From CAZLIC01 sp964559535 (GTDB lineage Bacteria > Pseudomonadota > Alphaproteobacteria > Rhodobacterales > Rhodobacteraceae), in contig CAZLIC010000015.1 of assembly GCA_964559535.1 (NCBI GenBank), positions 5,511 to 69,510 of the forward strand: a stretch of 64,000 bases of DNA. The letters are read 5' to 3'. Below, piece after piece: positions 1-9,300 of the stretch. Below the pieces are notes generated by a model. The model saw nothing but the letters and a program-made list of their open reading frames with translations, was not told the origin of the DNA and did no database searches. Made by a program: the position numbers and the translations under genes. The stretch's first letter is position 1, and each line of letters opens with the position of its first letter.

Positions 1-370
1 GCAGGCCCATCGGGTTGCGGTAGTAGAGGATGGTCCGCTCACCCGCTACGGGCTCGGGTTGTTCCGCGTCCGGGTCCAGGGACAGATCTTCGCTGGCCCG
101 AACGGGCAAAAAAGCCCGCCCGTCCGTCATCTGACGTTCATCAGCCGACCATTCCGGCAGCCCGTCCGGATGGCGCCAGTAGATGACCGGACCACTTGCC
201 GCGAGCGCTGGCATGGCCGCCGCTTCGCGCCCGGTCAGGGCGGCGATGTGTGCTGCGGCCGCTTCGCGCAGGCCTGCCACCGTCACGCCGCGCTCACCAG
301 CCGTCAGCCCGCCCCATGCCGCCCCACCGGCAATAAGCCCTGTCATCAGCAACCGGACAACGCCGCTCAT
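1..370 (-). CDS. Efflux RND transporter periplasmic adaptor (CusB-like), 5' part only
   Basis: Reading leftwards from an ATG at 370, the frame stays open for 123 codons and runs off the window edge. It starts with a short hydrophobic segment (signal anchor, about residues 5-20). It ends in the window with the motif ILYYRNPMGL, the start of the heavy-metal-binding segment (YYRNPMGLPDTS-type) of CusB/CzcB-family membrane fusion proteins. Such proteins link an inner-membrane RND pump to an outer-membrane channel and export metal ions from the periplasm. The start overlaps the stop of the FixH-like gene by 4 bp (ATGA), so it is translated with the mer-operon tail. The C-terminal hairpin and barrel domains lie outside the window, so the metal cannot be assigned. 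Confidence 0.72.
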   Translation of the reverse strand, partial: MSGVVRLLMTGLIAGGAAWGGLTAGERGVTVAGLREAAAAHIAALTGREAAAMPALAASGPVIYWRHPDGLPEWSADERQMTDGRAFLPVRASEDLSLDPDAEQPEPVAGERTILYYRNPMGL

Positions 371-762
371 GGTTCGGCTCGCAATTCGAGTTCGGCCGAA
401 ACGGTCTCCGGCTCGCCCTGAATTTTCGCGGCAACCGAGAACCTCCACCCCCCCGCCATGGTGAGGTCGGTCGCAAAGCGGTAGCGTCCGGGATCCTCGG
501 CGGGCATTGCCGTAACGGGGGATGTCATGGTCGCCATCCCGTCGGGCGCCATGTCCATGCGGGTTGCGTAGATCACCGCACCTGCGACCGGCTCACCAGT
601 ACGAAGGTCGGTCAGCATGACCTCGATGACCGCTCCCGATCCAACCTTGTGGTCGGAGGAGATCAGCTCGAACCGGTAGTCATCCGCGCCAGCCCAAGCG
701 GCGGAAATGTTCAGAAGAAGCGCCAGAGCGCAGCCGCATGCGCGGCGAAAGACGAAAGCCAT
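367..762 (-). CDS. FixH/YtkA-like exported protein
   Basis: This 131-residue protein has a clear signal peptide (hydrophobic residues about 8-22, cleavage near AWA-GADD) followed by one beta-rich domain. It includes a V..V.LTDLRTGEPV..A segment and a P..PGRY.F.T...MAGGW motif. That pattern is typical of YtkA/FixH-like periplasmic domains often found beside copper/metal efflux genes. AAGGG lies about 9 nt before the ATG. It sits between the Cys-rich protein and the RND adaptor in the mer-operon tail, so a role in periplasmic metal handling or in assembling the efflux pump is an inference from context. No catalytic residues are visible. Confidence 0.6.
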   Translation of the reverse strand: MAFVFRRACGCALALLLNISAAWAGADDYRFELISSDHKVGSGAVIEVMLTDLRTGEPVAGAVIYATRMDMAPDGMATMTSPVTAMPAEDPGRYRFATDLTMAGGWRFSVAAKIQGEPETVSAELELRAEP

Positions 763-853
763 GATGTTGGACCCTTGGATTGCTGATTGTCACCCGCGCC
801 GACAGGGCGTGGGGTCATGCGGCATTGTCCGCGTGCGCGGGCACGCAGCAGGG

Positions 854-1177
854 TCAGATGCGAGGGGGTCGCCTGGGCCCATCCGGCGGAAGCCCGGATG
901 GTGGATGCAGGTCAGACATCAAGAGAGTGGCCGAAGTTTCCGAGGCGGCAAGCACGAGGGCTTGGACCAAGGGTGGCGAAAAGACCGCAACCCCGCCGCG
1001 CATCATCATTTCGCAGGCCGCGCCGCACGTAAAGTCGTCAGGACAATCGCCTTCGCAGCAAGAGTCTGCGACCGCAGCAATCTCGGCCGAGAGCCCAGCC
1101 GACACTTCGGTGACCGTTGCCCCGGACAGGGACACGGCCAAGAAAAGCACCAAAAAGGGTCGAAAGAGCCAACTCAT
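854..1177 (-). CDS. Small Cys-rich exported protein of the mer operon
   Basis: The frame is open from 1264, inside merA. The plausible start is the ATG at 1177, which gives 107 residues beginning with a signal peptide (MSWLFRPFLVLFLAVSLSG). The mature part carries five closely spaced cysteines (SCCEGDC...TCGAAC) followed by a Met run, and the tail is Pro-rich. Clustered Cys and Met after a signal peptide suggests a periplasmic metal-binding protein. I do not recognise a named family. It lies 55 bp downstream of merA and 91 bp upstream of the FixH-like gene, so it is probably co-transcribed with mer. Confidence 0.5.
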   Translation of the reverse strand: MSWLFRPFLVLFLAVSLSGATVTEVSAGLSAEIAAVADSCCEGDCPDDFTCGAACEMMMRGGVAVFSPPLVQALVLAASETSATLLMSDLHPPSGLPPDGPRRPPRI

Positions 1178-1232
1178 CAGAAACTCATGACATGAGGAAC
1201 GCAAATCGGCAACGCACATCAGGTTGATGGCT

Positions 1233-2663
1233 TCATCCTGCACAGCACGACAGTTTCGCCACATCCTTGTCGAAGGTCTGAGCCGCGAGTTTCAGGCCTT
1301 CGACCGTGGTCAGATAGGGGAAGACTGTTTCGCCAAGTGCTTTGGTGGTCATTCCGAACTTGAGCGCCAGAGCCAGCGTCTGAATACTGTCGGAGCCTTC
1401 CGGCGCGGCGATCACACCGCCCAGCAGGCGGTCTGTCCTGGCATCGGCCAACAACTTGACCAGCCCGCGTGTATCGCGGGCGGCCAGTGCGCGCGGCACA
1501 TTGTCGAGGCTCAGGACAGAGGTTTTCACATCATGCCCTGCCGCAATCGCCTCGGCTTCGGTCAGCCCCACGCCTGCGACCTGCGGATCGGTGAACACTA
1601 CCCAAGGCATCGCGGCATTGTCATAGCGTTCTGCGCCGCCCATAGCATTCCTTGCAGCCAGTTTTGCCCCAAAAGCGGCCATATAGACGAACTGGTCGCG
1701 GTTGGTCACGTCGCCTGCGGCATAGATGCCGGGTCGGGTTGTCTGCATGTCATCGCCCACCACGATTGCGCCGCGCCTGTCGGTCTCGATCCCCATGTCC
1801 GCCAGCCCCAGCCCTTCGGTGTTGGGGCTGCGCCCGGCGGTCACCACCAGATGATCGGCGGCCAGTTCCAGCCGCTGGCCACCCTCCTCGATGCAAAGCA
1901 CGGCGCGCGCACCTTCCCGGCGGCAGGCGTCATAGGTTACGCCGCAGTGCATCGTGATGCCCTCGCCCCGAAACACCGCTGTGAGGGCTTCCGACACTTC
2001 GGGTTCGGCCTGTGGCAGAAGGCGCGAGCGGCAGACCATAGTGACCTTGACCCCCATCCGCGCCATCATCTGTGCCAACTCCGCGCCGACATAGCCGCCA
2101 CCAAGGAAGATCAGGCTTTCCGGCAGGGTTTCCAGCGCAAGAAGGGCTGTGCTGTCCAGCGTGGGCACGTCCTTGATTCCCGGAATGGGAGGCAGGGCGG
2201 GACGGCCACCCGTGGCAATGATGACCTTGGGCGCACGGATCAGGCGCGAACCGACTTGGACGCCACCAGGGACAAGCTGCGCCGCGCCTTCGTCGATGTA
2301 GGTGATCCCCTCATAGCCGGGCAGCAGATCGGCGTATTTTTTCTGCCGCAGGCCAGAGACCAAAGTGTCCTTCCCGGCCATCAGCGCCGCCCAGTCATCG
2401 ACCTGAGCCGCGCCGGACAGGCCCGGAAAGCGTTGCGCCGCCTTCGCGCCGTGGATCGCTTCCGCCGCGCGGATCATCGCCTTTGACGGCACGCAGCCCA
2501 CGTTCACACAGGTGCCGCCGATCAGCCCGTACCCGATCAGCGCCACACGCTTGCCTGCCTCGGCCGCCGTGATCGAGGCGGAAAACCCCGCCGATCCGGC
2601 CCCGATCACGGCCAGGTCGAAGGAATTCTGGTCTGGACGGGGAATGGTGCAGCAATCGTTCAT
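1233..2663 (-). CDS. merA: Mercuric reductase
   Basis: This 476-residue flavoprotein of the pyridine nucleotide-disulfide oxidoreductase family uses NADPH to reduce cytoplasmic Hg(II) to volatile Hg(0). Visible features are the N-terminal FAD-binding GAGSAG motif (21-26), the redox-active disulfide GGTCVNVGC (Cys52 and Cys57), a second Rossmann motif (GGGYVGAE), the FAD-binding AAGDV segment, and the MerA-specific C-terminal vicinal cysteines (Cys473-Cys474, KLSCCAG). It lacks the N-terminal HMA domain that many proteobacterial MerA proteins carry; only Cys4-Cys5 remain at the N-terminus. It ends the classical transport-reduction block, 12 bp after merF. Confidence 0.96.
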   Translation of the reverse strand: MNDCCTIPRPDQNSFDLAVIGAGSAGFSASITAAEAGKRVALIGYGLIGGTCVNVGCVPSKAMIRAAEAIHGAKAAQRFPGLSGAAQVDDWAALMAGKDTLVSGLRQKKYADLLPGYEGITYIDEGAAQLVPGGVQVGSRLIRAPKVIIATGGRPALPPIPGIKDVPTLDSTALLALETLPESLIFLGGGYVGAELAQMMARMGVKVTMVCRSRLLPQAEPEVSEALTAVFRGEGITMHCGVTYDACRREGARAVLCIEEGGQRLELAADHLVVTAGRSPNTEGLGLADMGIETDRRGAIVVGDDMQTTRPGIYAAGDVTNRDQFVYMAAFGAKLAARNAMGGAERYDNAAMPWVVFTDPQVAGVGLTEAEAIAAGHDVKTSVLSLDNVPRALAARDTRGLVKLLADARTDRLLGGVIAAPEGSDSIQTLALALKFGMTTKALGETVFPYLTTVEGLKLAAQTFDKDVAKLSCCAG

Positions 2664-2675
2664 GGATGTATTCCT

Positions 2676-2903
2676 TCAGGAGTTTCTGGTGTTCCGCTGG
2701 CGTCGCCAGAGGGCGTAAATCGTCAGCCCGAGGAAGACGGCGAGGGCGGGCAAGAGCACGAAATCAAGCCAACCCAGCAGGGCTGACAGGCCGACAAAAC
2801 CGAGGAGCACGGCCAGAACCGGCGTGAAGCAGCACAGCGCCGCGATGATGGTGCCGACAATGCCGGTGATCAGCAGACGGCTTTCGGACGGATCGCCGCT
2901 CAT
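2676..2903 (-). CDS. merF: Mercury transport protein MerF
   Basis: This 75-residue protein has two predicted membrane helices (about 9-30 and 40-65), a vicinal Cys pair in the first (AALCCFTP) and a basic C-terminus. That is the MerF pattern: a small inner-membrane importer passing Hg(II) from the periplasm to cytoplasmic MerA. Its start overlaps the stop of the next upstream gene by 4 bp. MerF alongside MerT in one operon implies two import routes. Confidence 0.85.
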   Translation of the reverse strand: MSGDPSESRLLITGIVGTIIAALCCFTPVLAVLLGFVGLSALLGWLDFVLLPALAVFLGLTIYALWRRQRNTRNS

Positions 2904-3151
2904 GGCTCGCGCTGCCTTTCAGACGGGACGCCCGTCTCGCAGCATCCCGCCTGCGCACGCCGTCGGCTGCGCCAAGCCAGTGCCGCAACGGCTGCCACCA
3001 TGACTGCTACCAGGCCTTCAGCGCCGATGATCCATCCGCCAACCGCGCCGATGATCCCGGCCAGGGCGATGCCACCACCACCGCAACAGACAATCATCAA
3101 GGGGGCGGCGATCAGCGTCGCCAACATCCCGCCCTGAATGTCGTCGCGCAT
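2900..3151 (-). CDS. Small CC-motif membrane protein in mer operon
   Basis: This 83-residue protein has two hydrophobic segments (about 9-32 and 40-62), a vicinal Cys pair plus Gly run in the first (IVCCGGGG), and a second CC in the cytoplasmic-looking basic tail (AGCCETG). Paired cysteines in a helix are the signature of MerT/MerF/MerC-type mercury carriers, so a transport or Hg(II)-relay role is likely. It does not match any named Mer protein I know well enough to give a symbol. It starts 4 bp downstream of merP and overlaps merF by 4 bp, so it is firmly part of the operon. Confidence 0.7.
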   Translation of the reverse strand: MRDDIQGGMLATLIAAPLMIVCCGGGGIALAGIIGAVGGWIIGAEGLVAVMVAAVAALAWRSRRRAQAGCCETGVPSERQREP

Positions 3152-3155
3152 TGTC

Positions 3156-3473
3156 TCAGCCCTTCACGTTGGCCGGATAGCCCGCCTGTGCCGAGGCTTC
3201 TGCAATCGCCGCTGCATTGGTCAGGGCGGGATCGAAGGTCACGGTCGCGCTGCGGCTGTCAAAATCCACCTCGACCGATTGCACACCTTCGACTCCGCTC
3301 ATCGCGGCCTTGACCGTCACCGGACACAGTGCGCAGGTCATATCAGGCACATCAAAGCTGACTTCCGTCAGCGCGGCTGCGGCGGTCGTGGCCGTCTGCG
3401 CAAGAACCATCGGCGCGGTGGCGGGAAGTCCGAGCATCAGCGCGCCGAGCGCCAGAATAGCAAAACGTTTCAT
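3156..3473 (-). CDS. merP: Periplasmic mercury-binding protein MerP
   Basis: This 105-residue protein has an N-terminal signal peptide (about 1-25, cleavage near VLA-QT) and one heavy-metal-associated domain with the metal site DMTCALCP (Cys47 and Cys50). MerP scavenges Hg(II) in the periplasm and hands it to MerT. A good ribosome-binding site (AGGAGAAA) precedes the ATG. It lies 20 bp after merT. Confidence 0.94.
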   Translation of the reverse strand: MKRFAILALGALMLGLPATAPMVLAQTATTAAAALTEVSFDVPDMTCALCPVTVKAAMSGVEGVQSVEVDFDSRSATVTFDPALTNAAAIAEASAQAGYPANVKG

Positions 3474-3492
3474 CAGGTTTCTCCTATAGGTT

Positions 3493-3876
3493 TCAGTAGA
3501 GCAGCGGAGCCCACGAATTGAGCGTCACGGACAGCAGGACCAGCACCGTCGCCACCCAGAGCGCCGCCTTGGTGAGGCGCGACGATTGCGGGCGGGCGCA
3601 GTACGTCCCTTCCACGCACACGGGTTTGGTACGGAAATAGACGTGCCAGAACCCCAGCCCGATGAAGACGATGGCGATGCCCGAGGTCAGTGGTTTGTAG
3701 GGTTCAAGGGCTGTCAGATTCCCTATCCATGAGCCGGATATTCCCAGGGTCACCAGCACCAGCGGCACGATGCAGCAGGCCGAAGCCAGAAACGCCCCCG
3801 CCAGCCCGAGCGTGGCAAACAGGCCCTTGTGATCGGCGCTTTGCTGCGCGGTTTCGGTATCGTGAATGTCACTCAT
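3493..3876 (-). CDS. merT: Mercuric transporter MerT
   Basis: An in-frame ATG exists at 3894. The ATG at 3876 is preferred because AAGGAA sits 6-7 nt before it and nothing comparable precedes the earlier one. The 127-residue product has a vicinal Cys pair in the first membrane helix (SACCIVP, Cys34-Cys35 from this start), a second Cys pair in the central loop (VCVEGTYC), and two further hydrophobic segments, matching the three-helix MerT importer. It is the first gene of the mer operon, directly downstream of the MerR-type promoter. Confidence 0.93.
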   Translation of the reverse strand: MSDIHDTETAQQSADHKGLFATLGLAGAFLASACCIVPLVLVTLGISGSWIGNLTALEPYKPLTSGIAIVFIGLGFWHVYFRTKPVCVEGTYCARPQSSRLTKAALWVATVLVLLSVTLNSWAPLLY

Positions 3877-3906
3877 CGCAGGGTTCCTTGTCATCCCGGT
3901 GCACTC

Positions 3907-3937
3907 TGCCTACGGTCTGTAGCAACTACAGGTGCAA
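3907..3937 (-). promoter_or_regulatory. MerR-type mer operator-promoter
   Basis: On the minus strand TTGCAC (-35, 3932-3937) and TAGGCA (-10, 3907-3912) are separated by exactly 19 bp. The dyad CTGTAG-TTG-CTACAG (3917-3931) sits in the spacer next to the -35. A 19-bp spacer holding a dyad is the hallmark of promoters that MerR-family proteins untwist when metal binds. It drives merT onwards and lies between divergent merT and merR, so it probably also mediates merR autoregulation. Confidence 0.85.
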
Positions 3938-3948
3938 GGAAAATCATC

Positions 3949-4392
3949 ATGGCTGCCGTTCACGAAGCCGCGACACGCAAAGAAAGCCTCAAGACAGGGG
4001 CACTGCGCCGGGCCGATCTGGCCCGCGCGACCGGCTGCAATCTGGAGACGATCCGCTATTACGAGACGGCGGGCATCCTGCCCCCACCAGCCCGGACGGA
4101 CGCAGGTCATCGGACCTATGGCTCCACGGATATACAACGCCTGCGCTTCATTTTGCGCGCCCGCGAGCTGGGGTTTTCGCTTAATGACATTCGCGGCTTG
4201 CTCGGCCTAGGCGACGGCGCGTTGCGAACCTGCGCCGAGGTCAAGGAAAGGACAGAGGCGCACCTGACGGAAGTTCGTGCCAAAATCGCGGACCTGCAAC
4301 GCATTGAGGCCGTGTTGTCAGAAACTGCCAGCCAATGCACGGGCGCGAGGGCTCCCGATTGCGCTGTGCTGCACGCCCTGAATGAACGATGA
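3949..4392 (+). CDS. merR: Mercury-responsive regulator MerR
   Basis: The ATG at 3949 is preceded by AAGGA and gives 147 residues; upstream in-frame codons would run back through the operator and into merT. An N-terminal winged helix-turn-helix contains the IRYYETAGILPPP...HRTY signature of the family. A dimerisation helix follows. The three Hg(II)-binding cysteines are present as Cys95 (RTCAEVK), Cys130 and Cys138 (QC.......C), corresponding to Cys82, Cys117 and Cys126 of Tn501 MerR. It represses, and with Hg(II) activates, the divergent mer promoter. Confidence 0.95.
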   Translation: MAAVHEAATRKESLKTGALRRADLARATGCNLETIRYYETAGILPPPARTDAGHRTYGSTDIQRLRFILRARELGFSLNDIRGLLGLGDGALRTCAEVKERTEAHLTEVRAKIADLQRIEAVLSETASQCTGARAPDCAVLHALNER

Positions 4393-4426
4393 CGGGTTCC
4401 ATGAGACCGCTAGAACCGTCAGTTCC

Positions 4427-6349
4427 TCAGTAATCTGTCTCCACATACACCCCCGAGCAGTCATAAGCGACTGCTGCCGCCGTTGCCCCGTTGTTCATAA
4501 ACAGCCGGGGTGACAGGAACTGCGTGTTGGCAGGCAGGTCGGCGGTGATCTCCTGCTCGAATACCGCGCCGGAAACCTCGTCGACCACCCGCACCCAGAC
4601 CGAACTGCCATTAGGCGGTGCCGCGATGAGCAGGGTCAGCACCCCACCCGTCGCGATGCCGAAACTCGCCCCCATGTCGGTCAGCGTCGGCGCGCCGGTG
4701 CTGTCGTTTGCGACCAGCTGCCAGCGGGTATGCGTGCCGCGCTGGAATCCGATGCCGATGGAGTTGATGGCGGCGGCCAGCGTCAGAGTGGTGGCCAACG
4801 CGGCGGTCGAGCCATAGAGGCCAAAGAAGCCCATGCCGGTCGCCTGCAGCGTCGTGAGCGAAATCCGCGTGACGAAAGTCCAGCCGCCCAGCCCCGCCGC
4901 GTTGCCGCGCCAGCAGGCCCAACCGGCAGAACGCTGGTCGGCGGCCGAATCCACCACCGCCGCCGAAGTCAGCCGCCAGCGGCGCATGCTGGCGGCCAGG
5001 TTCGTCGCAGCCAACGTGGGGGTGGACACGGTGCCGACCGAGGAGACGGGCAAGCCTTCGGTCGTGATCGTGGTGGTGACCGAGGGCGACCAGTTGGCGA
5101 TCCGGTTGACCCCGAAATGCGGCTGCAGCGGGAAATCCCTGCCGGAAGGGCGCATCACGTCGATCCAAGGGGCACCCGCTCGGTTGCGGGCATACACGGC
5201 CGCCTTTCCAGTAGGCGGAGGGGTTGGCGCGGCACTGAGCCCCGGCAGGATTGTCGGCTGCGGCAGTTCTACCTGGCCATTGGTGCGGTCGATCTTCAAG
5301 GCATCGAAGAAGGCTGAGCCATCCGGGCTGACCTTGAAGCTGAAATCATCATTGCCCAGCAGGCCGATCAGCGCCCGGGCCGAAAACCCGGTCTTGAAAG
5401 CGAAAGCTGCATCGTTTCCGGCGGCCGCCTTGTTGACGGTGGCCTCGATGCCTGCGCCTGCGTTGTTGAACAGCAGTGCCGGGGTATTGACTGACACGCG
5501 ATTGTAGCTGTCGGCTGTCGCCCCACCGAGGCCGAGAAGCTGCGCGGTCAGGTTGGCTTGCGGCATGCCAACCTGCGTGACGGCGTTGGCGAAGGTCACG
5601 GTTGGCGTGTTCACCACCGTCGTGCCTGCGGCCCCCGCCGTGGCCGAGCCGATGTTGACGACCGTGGTCGATCCGGAAGCGCCGCCGGTGCCGAGGTTCA
5701 CAGTCTTGGTGACGCCGGTGGTCGTCGCCCCGGTGCCCATGCCGTAAGTGGCGGTCGTCGTTGCCGTGCCGATGCTGGCCAACGCCGCCGAGACGGTGAC
5801 AGTGCCCAAGGCGGTCAGCGTGCCGGAGAAGGTCTTGTTGCCGGTGAACGTCTGGGTGCCCGCGAGGATTGCCAATTCGCTGGAGGTGTTGGGCAGCGTG
5901 AAGGTCCGGGTTGTTCCGGTGGAGATCCCCGACAGCGAAAACAGCGCCTTCTTCGTCGGATCGGCGTCGTTGACGAGGCTGAAGATCGAGTCGGAAACAT
6001 CCTGCGGCACGCCGACCGGATCCCAGGCGCTGCCATTCCACACCGCGAAGGCTTGTTCCGCCGCGATCCAGACCAGCCAGCCTTGGCGTGGCACCAGGCG
6101 CAGCCAGACGCCATCGACCCAGAAGGCCACGTTCAGATCCCACCCCGCCCAGAGGCCCGTCGCGCCCGATGCCACGAGGTGGCGGTCGCCATCGGCGGGA
6201 CCTGCGGGCGGCGTAGTGCGCGTGCGGTCGAGGACCGACAGTTGCACCATGGCGTCGAGCAGGCGCAGGGCCTCGTTGTGGGTGACATGCTTCTGGGCTT
6301 GGGCCGCCAGCAGGTAAGGCAGGCCAAGATGGGTGGAGGTGTCGGACAT
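4427..6349 (-). CDS. DUF2793 tail protein (probable tail fibre/adhesin)
   Basis: This 640-residue protein starts with the DUF2793 signature (LPYLLAAQAQKHVTHNEALRLLD) found in alphaproteobacterial phage and GTA-like clusters. The middle (about 150-290) is Thr/Ala/Gly-rich with repeated short beta-type units (TFTGNKTFSG, TTVVN.G), as in trimeric fibres. The C-terminal third is a distinct globular region with many Trp and Gly residues. It is the last gene of the late operon, next to the host-specificity protein, the usual place for the receptor-binding fibre. Host binding is inferred from position and architecture. Confidence 0.75.
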   Translation of the reverse strand: MSDTSTHLGLPYLLAAQAQKHVTHNEALRLLDAMVQLSVLDRTRTTPPAGPADGDRHLVASGATGLWAGWDLNVAFWVDGVWLRLVPRQGWLVWIAAEQAFAVWNGSAWDPVGVPQDVSDSIFSLVNDADPTKKALFSLSGISTGTTRTFTLPNTSSELAILAGTQTFTGNKTFSGTLTALGTVTVSAALASIGTATTTATYGMGTGATTTGVTKTVNLGTGGASGSTTVVNIGSATAGAAGTTVVNTPTVTFANAVTQVGMPQANLTAQLLGLGGATADSYNRVSVNTPALLFNNAGAGIEATVNKAAAGNDAAFAFKTGFSARALIGLLGNDDFSFKVSPDGSAFFDALKIDRTNGQVELPQPTILPGLSAAPTPPPTGKAAVYARNRAGAPWIDVMRPSGRDFPLQPHFGVNRIANWSPSVTTTITTEGLPVSSVGTVSTPTLAATNLAASMRRWRLTSAAVVDSAADQRSAGWACWRGNAAGLGGWTFVTRISLTTLQATGMGFFGLYGSTAALATTLTLAAAINSIGIGFQRGTHTRWQLVANDSTGAPTLTDMGASFGIATGGVLTLLIAAPPNGSSVWVRVVDEVSGAVFEQEITADLPANTQFLSPRLFMNNGATAAAVAYDCSGVYVETDY

Positions 6350-6358
6350 GACGGGCCT

Positions 6359-9300
6359 TCAGAACTGGAGGGTGACGGTGACGGGATCGCCGCGACCGAG
6401 GCGGTTCGAGAGTTGGTAGATGCGGATCGCCAGCGTCTGACCGGGGCCGAGCGGTGCGCCCCAGTCGGCGGTCTGCTGGGCGGCGGTGTAGAGGACGGAG
6501 GTCGTGGTGCTGGTCAGCGTCCGCTTGACCGCTGCCCCGTCGAGGATCTGGACGTCATAGCTTTCGAGGTCTTCGGCCAGCGGCACCTCGACCTGTTCCC
6601 AGGCATCAGCGACCAGCGCGCGCGACCGGCGCGTCCAGCGGATCGTCAAATCGCCCGGGCTGCGCGCCGTGCGCCACGGCTGCCCAGTATGGACCGGGGC
6701 GAAGGGCACGAGGCCGCGACCGGCTGGCGTGAAGGCGAGCTCGGTGTAGCTGGCGTCGCTGACGGATCGCGCCGCAGGGCCGATTCGCCAGTTCCACGGC
6801 AGACCGAGATCGGCTTCAGCGATCGGCAGCGGGGCAAGGGCCGTGTCCAGCACCACCACCCGCGCGCCTGCCGGGGTCGGATTGCCCATCGCGGCTTCGG
6901 TACCTCGCTGGCCGCGCAGAAGGTGGGTCAGGCGATAGCGGCCGGGGGCGATCAGTTCGGCGGCACCCGCCTGCACGATTTCCCAGATGCCAAGCGCGGA
7001 TTCCACTGCAAGCGCGTTGGCGCCACCGAACAGGGTCAGATCGGTGACGCTTTCCAGCGTGCCGGAGGCCAGATCGACGACCAGCTCATTGCCGAGATCG
7101 AAGCGCGAGGTCGGGCCCGGATAGAAGTCTGACACCAGCATGCCAATCCGCGCGCGACTGCCAAAGGTGCTCAGCAAGGCAAACCCATCCGCCCCTGGGC
7201 TGCGGAACACTGCCATCTCGCCCGGCCAGGGAACCGCATGGGCCGCAACCATCGGCCGGTGCGCGGGCTGCTCCTCGGAAAGCTGTGGCAGGTCGAGCAA
7301 CACGACATCCGGCGCACCGAAGACCACGGACCGGGCCAGCGAGGCCGGTCGCGGATCGCCGGGCGGCAGGTCATAGGCGGCGCGGTCCTGGCGGACGGCC
7401 TCGATGCCCCGGCCATCGGAATCGGCGATGGACACCAGCCGCAACTCGATCTCGCGGCCATCATGCACCAGCCGGATGACGTCGGCTGGGTCCAGCGCCA
7501 GCCGGGACGGTGGCAGGCGGAAGGTGGCGCTCTCGCGGCCGATCCACGCCTCCATCAGCGCGCGGCGGCAACGGCGTTCGGCCTCTTCGGGCGGGATTGC
7601 CATCGGGAAGGACTCGGACGCGATGCGGGTGGTGTCGACGGTGATGCGGCGGGCTTCGACAAGGGCCGCGTCATAGTCCTCGTCGGCCCGCGCGACCTGC
7701 CACTTCAGCGCCTGCGGCAGTTCGGTTTCCTGCGCACGGACCAGTTCCAGTGCCTCGGCTTCGCGGGAGGCCACGAGGGCGTCGTGCGTCAGGGTCAAAA
7801 CAGACGCCCGCCCGCGCATGACGAAGCGGATCATGCCTTCGGTCTCGATGGCATCGAACCCGAAATGCCGGGCCAGCGTGCTGATCGAGGATCGTGGGGC
7901 TTCCAGCGCTGTGATGGCGTAACCCTCGACCGCCCCCCAGAGGCCGGACACGTCGATCAGCGCTTCGGGCATCCCGGCACGGAGGCACAGGTGACGCACG
8001 AGGGCCGCCAGCGAGACCGCCCCCAGCCGTCCGGTCAGCCAGTGCCCCAGTCGCCAGTTCGGACCATCGGTCCAGACGTCAGTCAGTTCGGGGAAAAATG
8101 GATAGGGCCGGGCATCCCATGTCCAGGCGGCACATTCCGGCACATGCACCATCCGGCCGCCGTAGACTGAGGAGATCGGGTTTTGGGCCGCATCACTCCA
8201 ATGCTGGTAGCTCGCTTCCAGGTAGGCCCGCTGGATCGCGTCATCGCGCCAGCCGCGCGAGAAATACGGCGTGAAGCTTTCAGACGACTTCGGGTCGAAG
8301 AAGACGTTGGGTTGGTTCGTACCCCGGTCGATGGCGGGGCAACCCAGTTCGGTGAATCGGATGGGTTTCGATTGCGGCACCCATGCGGTGGCCAAGCCGC
8401 TCTCCACTCCGCCCGGCCGGTTGTAGTGCGGGTTCGTCCACCAGGCACGGATATCCTTCGGGCGAAACACCCAAGGCTTGCCTGCCGCGCCATCGGTGAT
8501 GGCCGTGCGGACTTGCGCAGAGCGGTCGGCGGCGCTGGCATAGAACCAGTCGAACCCTTCGCCCCCGGCGATGTTCGCCTGGAGGTAGGCACGGTCGTAG
8601 ATGGCGGGCCAGCCTTCAAGCGCATCAGCATGGTCGAAACCGTCTCGCCAGTCGGACAGCGGCAGATAGTTGTCGATGCCCACGAAGTCGATGTTGGCAT
8701 CCGACCAGAGCGGGTCGAGATGGAAATGGACGTCGCCGCTGGCGTCCTGCGGGTGGTGGCCGAAGTATTCCGACCAGTCGGCGGCATAGCCGATCTTCGT
8801 GCCCGCACCGAGGATGGCGCTCACGTCGGCCGCGAGGGTCCTGAAGGCGGTAACGGCAGGGTAAGTGCTTGCCCCCGAGCGGATGGTGGTCAGGCCGGGC
8901 ATCTCGGTGCCGATAAGGAAGGCATCGACCCCGCCCGCCGCCGCGCAGAGATGGGCATAGTGCAGCACCATGCGGCGCAGGCCCCAGTCGCTGGGCGAGC
9001 CGGTGAAGGCGACGGTCTCGCCGCTGACGCTGAAATTCCCCGGCATCGCCGTGCCGAACAGCGCCGACACCTGCGTTGCCGCCGAGCCGGTCTTGTCGAC
9101 CGATCCGGCAAAGCCCGCCGCCGGGGAACAGGTGATCCGCCCCCGCCATGGAAATGCAGGTTGGCCCGGCGTGGCGGCATTGACGCTGTAGGGGTTCGGC
9201 AGCGTGTTGCCGGGTGGCACGTCCATTAGCAGGAAGGGATAGAAGGTGACCCGCAGCCCGCGCGCCTTCATCTCCTGAATCGCCTGCACCACCGCGAAAT

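Noticed and set aside
3829..3948. N-terminal extension of merR
   Set aside because: It would translate through the mer operator and merT start; the ATG at 3949 has AAGGA in front and gives normal MerR length.
4393..4426. Possible att core at the left prophage border
   Set aside because: Only an 8-bp GCTAGAAC-type match, in inverted orientation near 46.0 kb; too short and wrong orientation to claim an att site.
5558..7132. Rightward 524-codon ORF across two tail genes
   Set aside because: It crosses the boundary between two well-supported minus-strand genes and has no family features.
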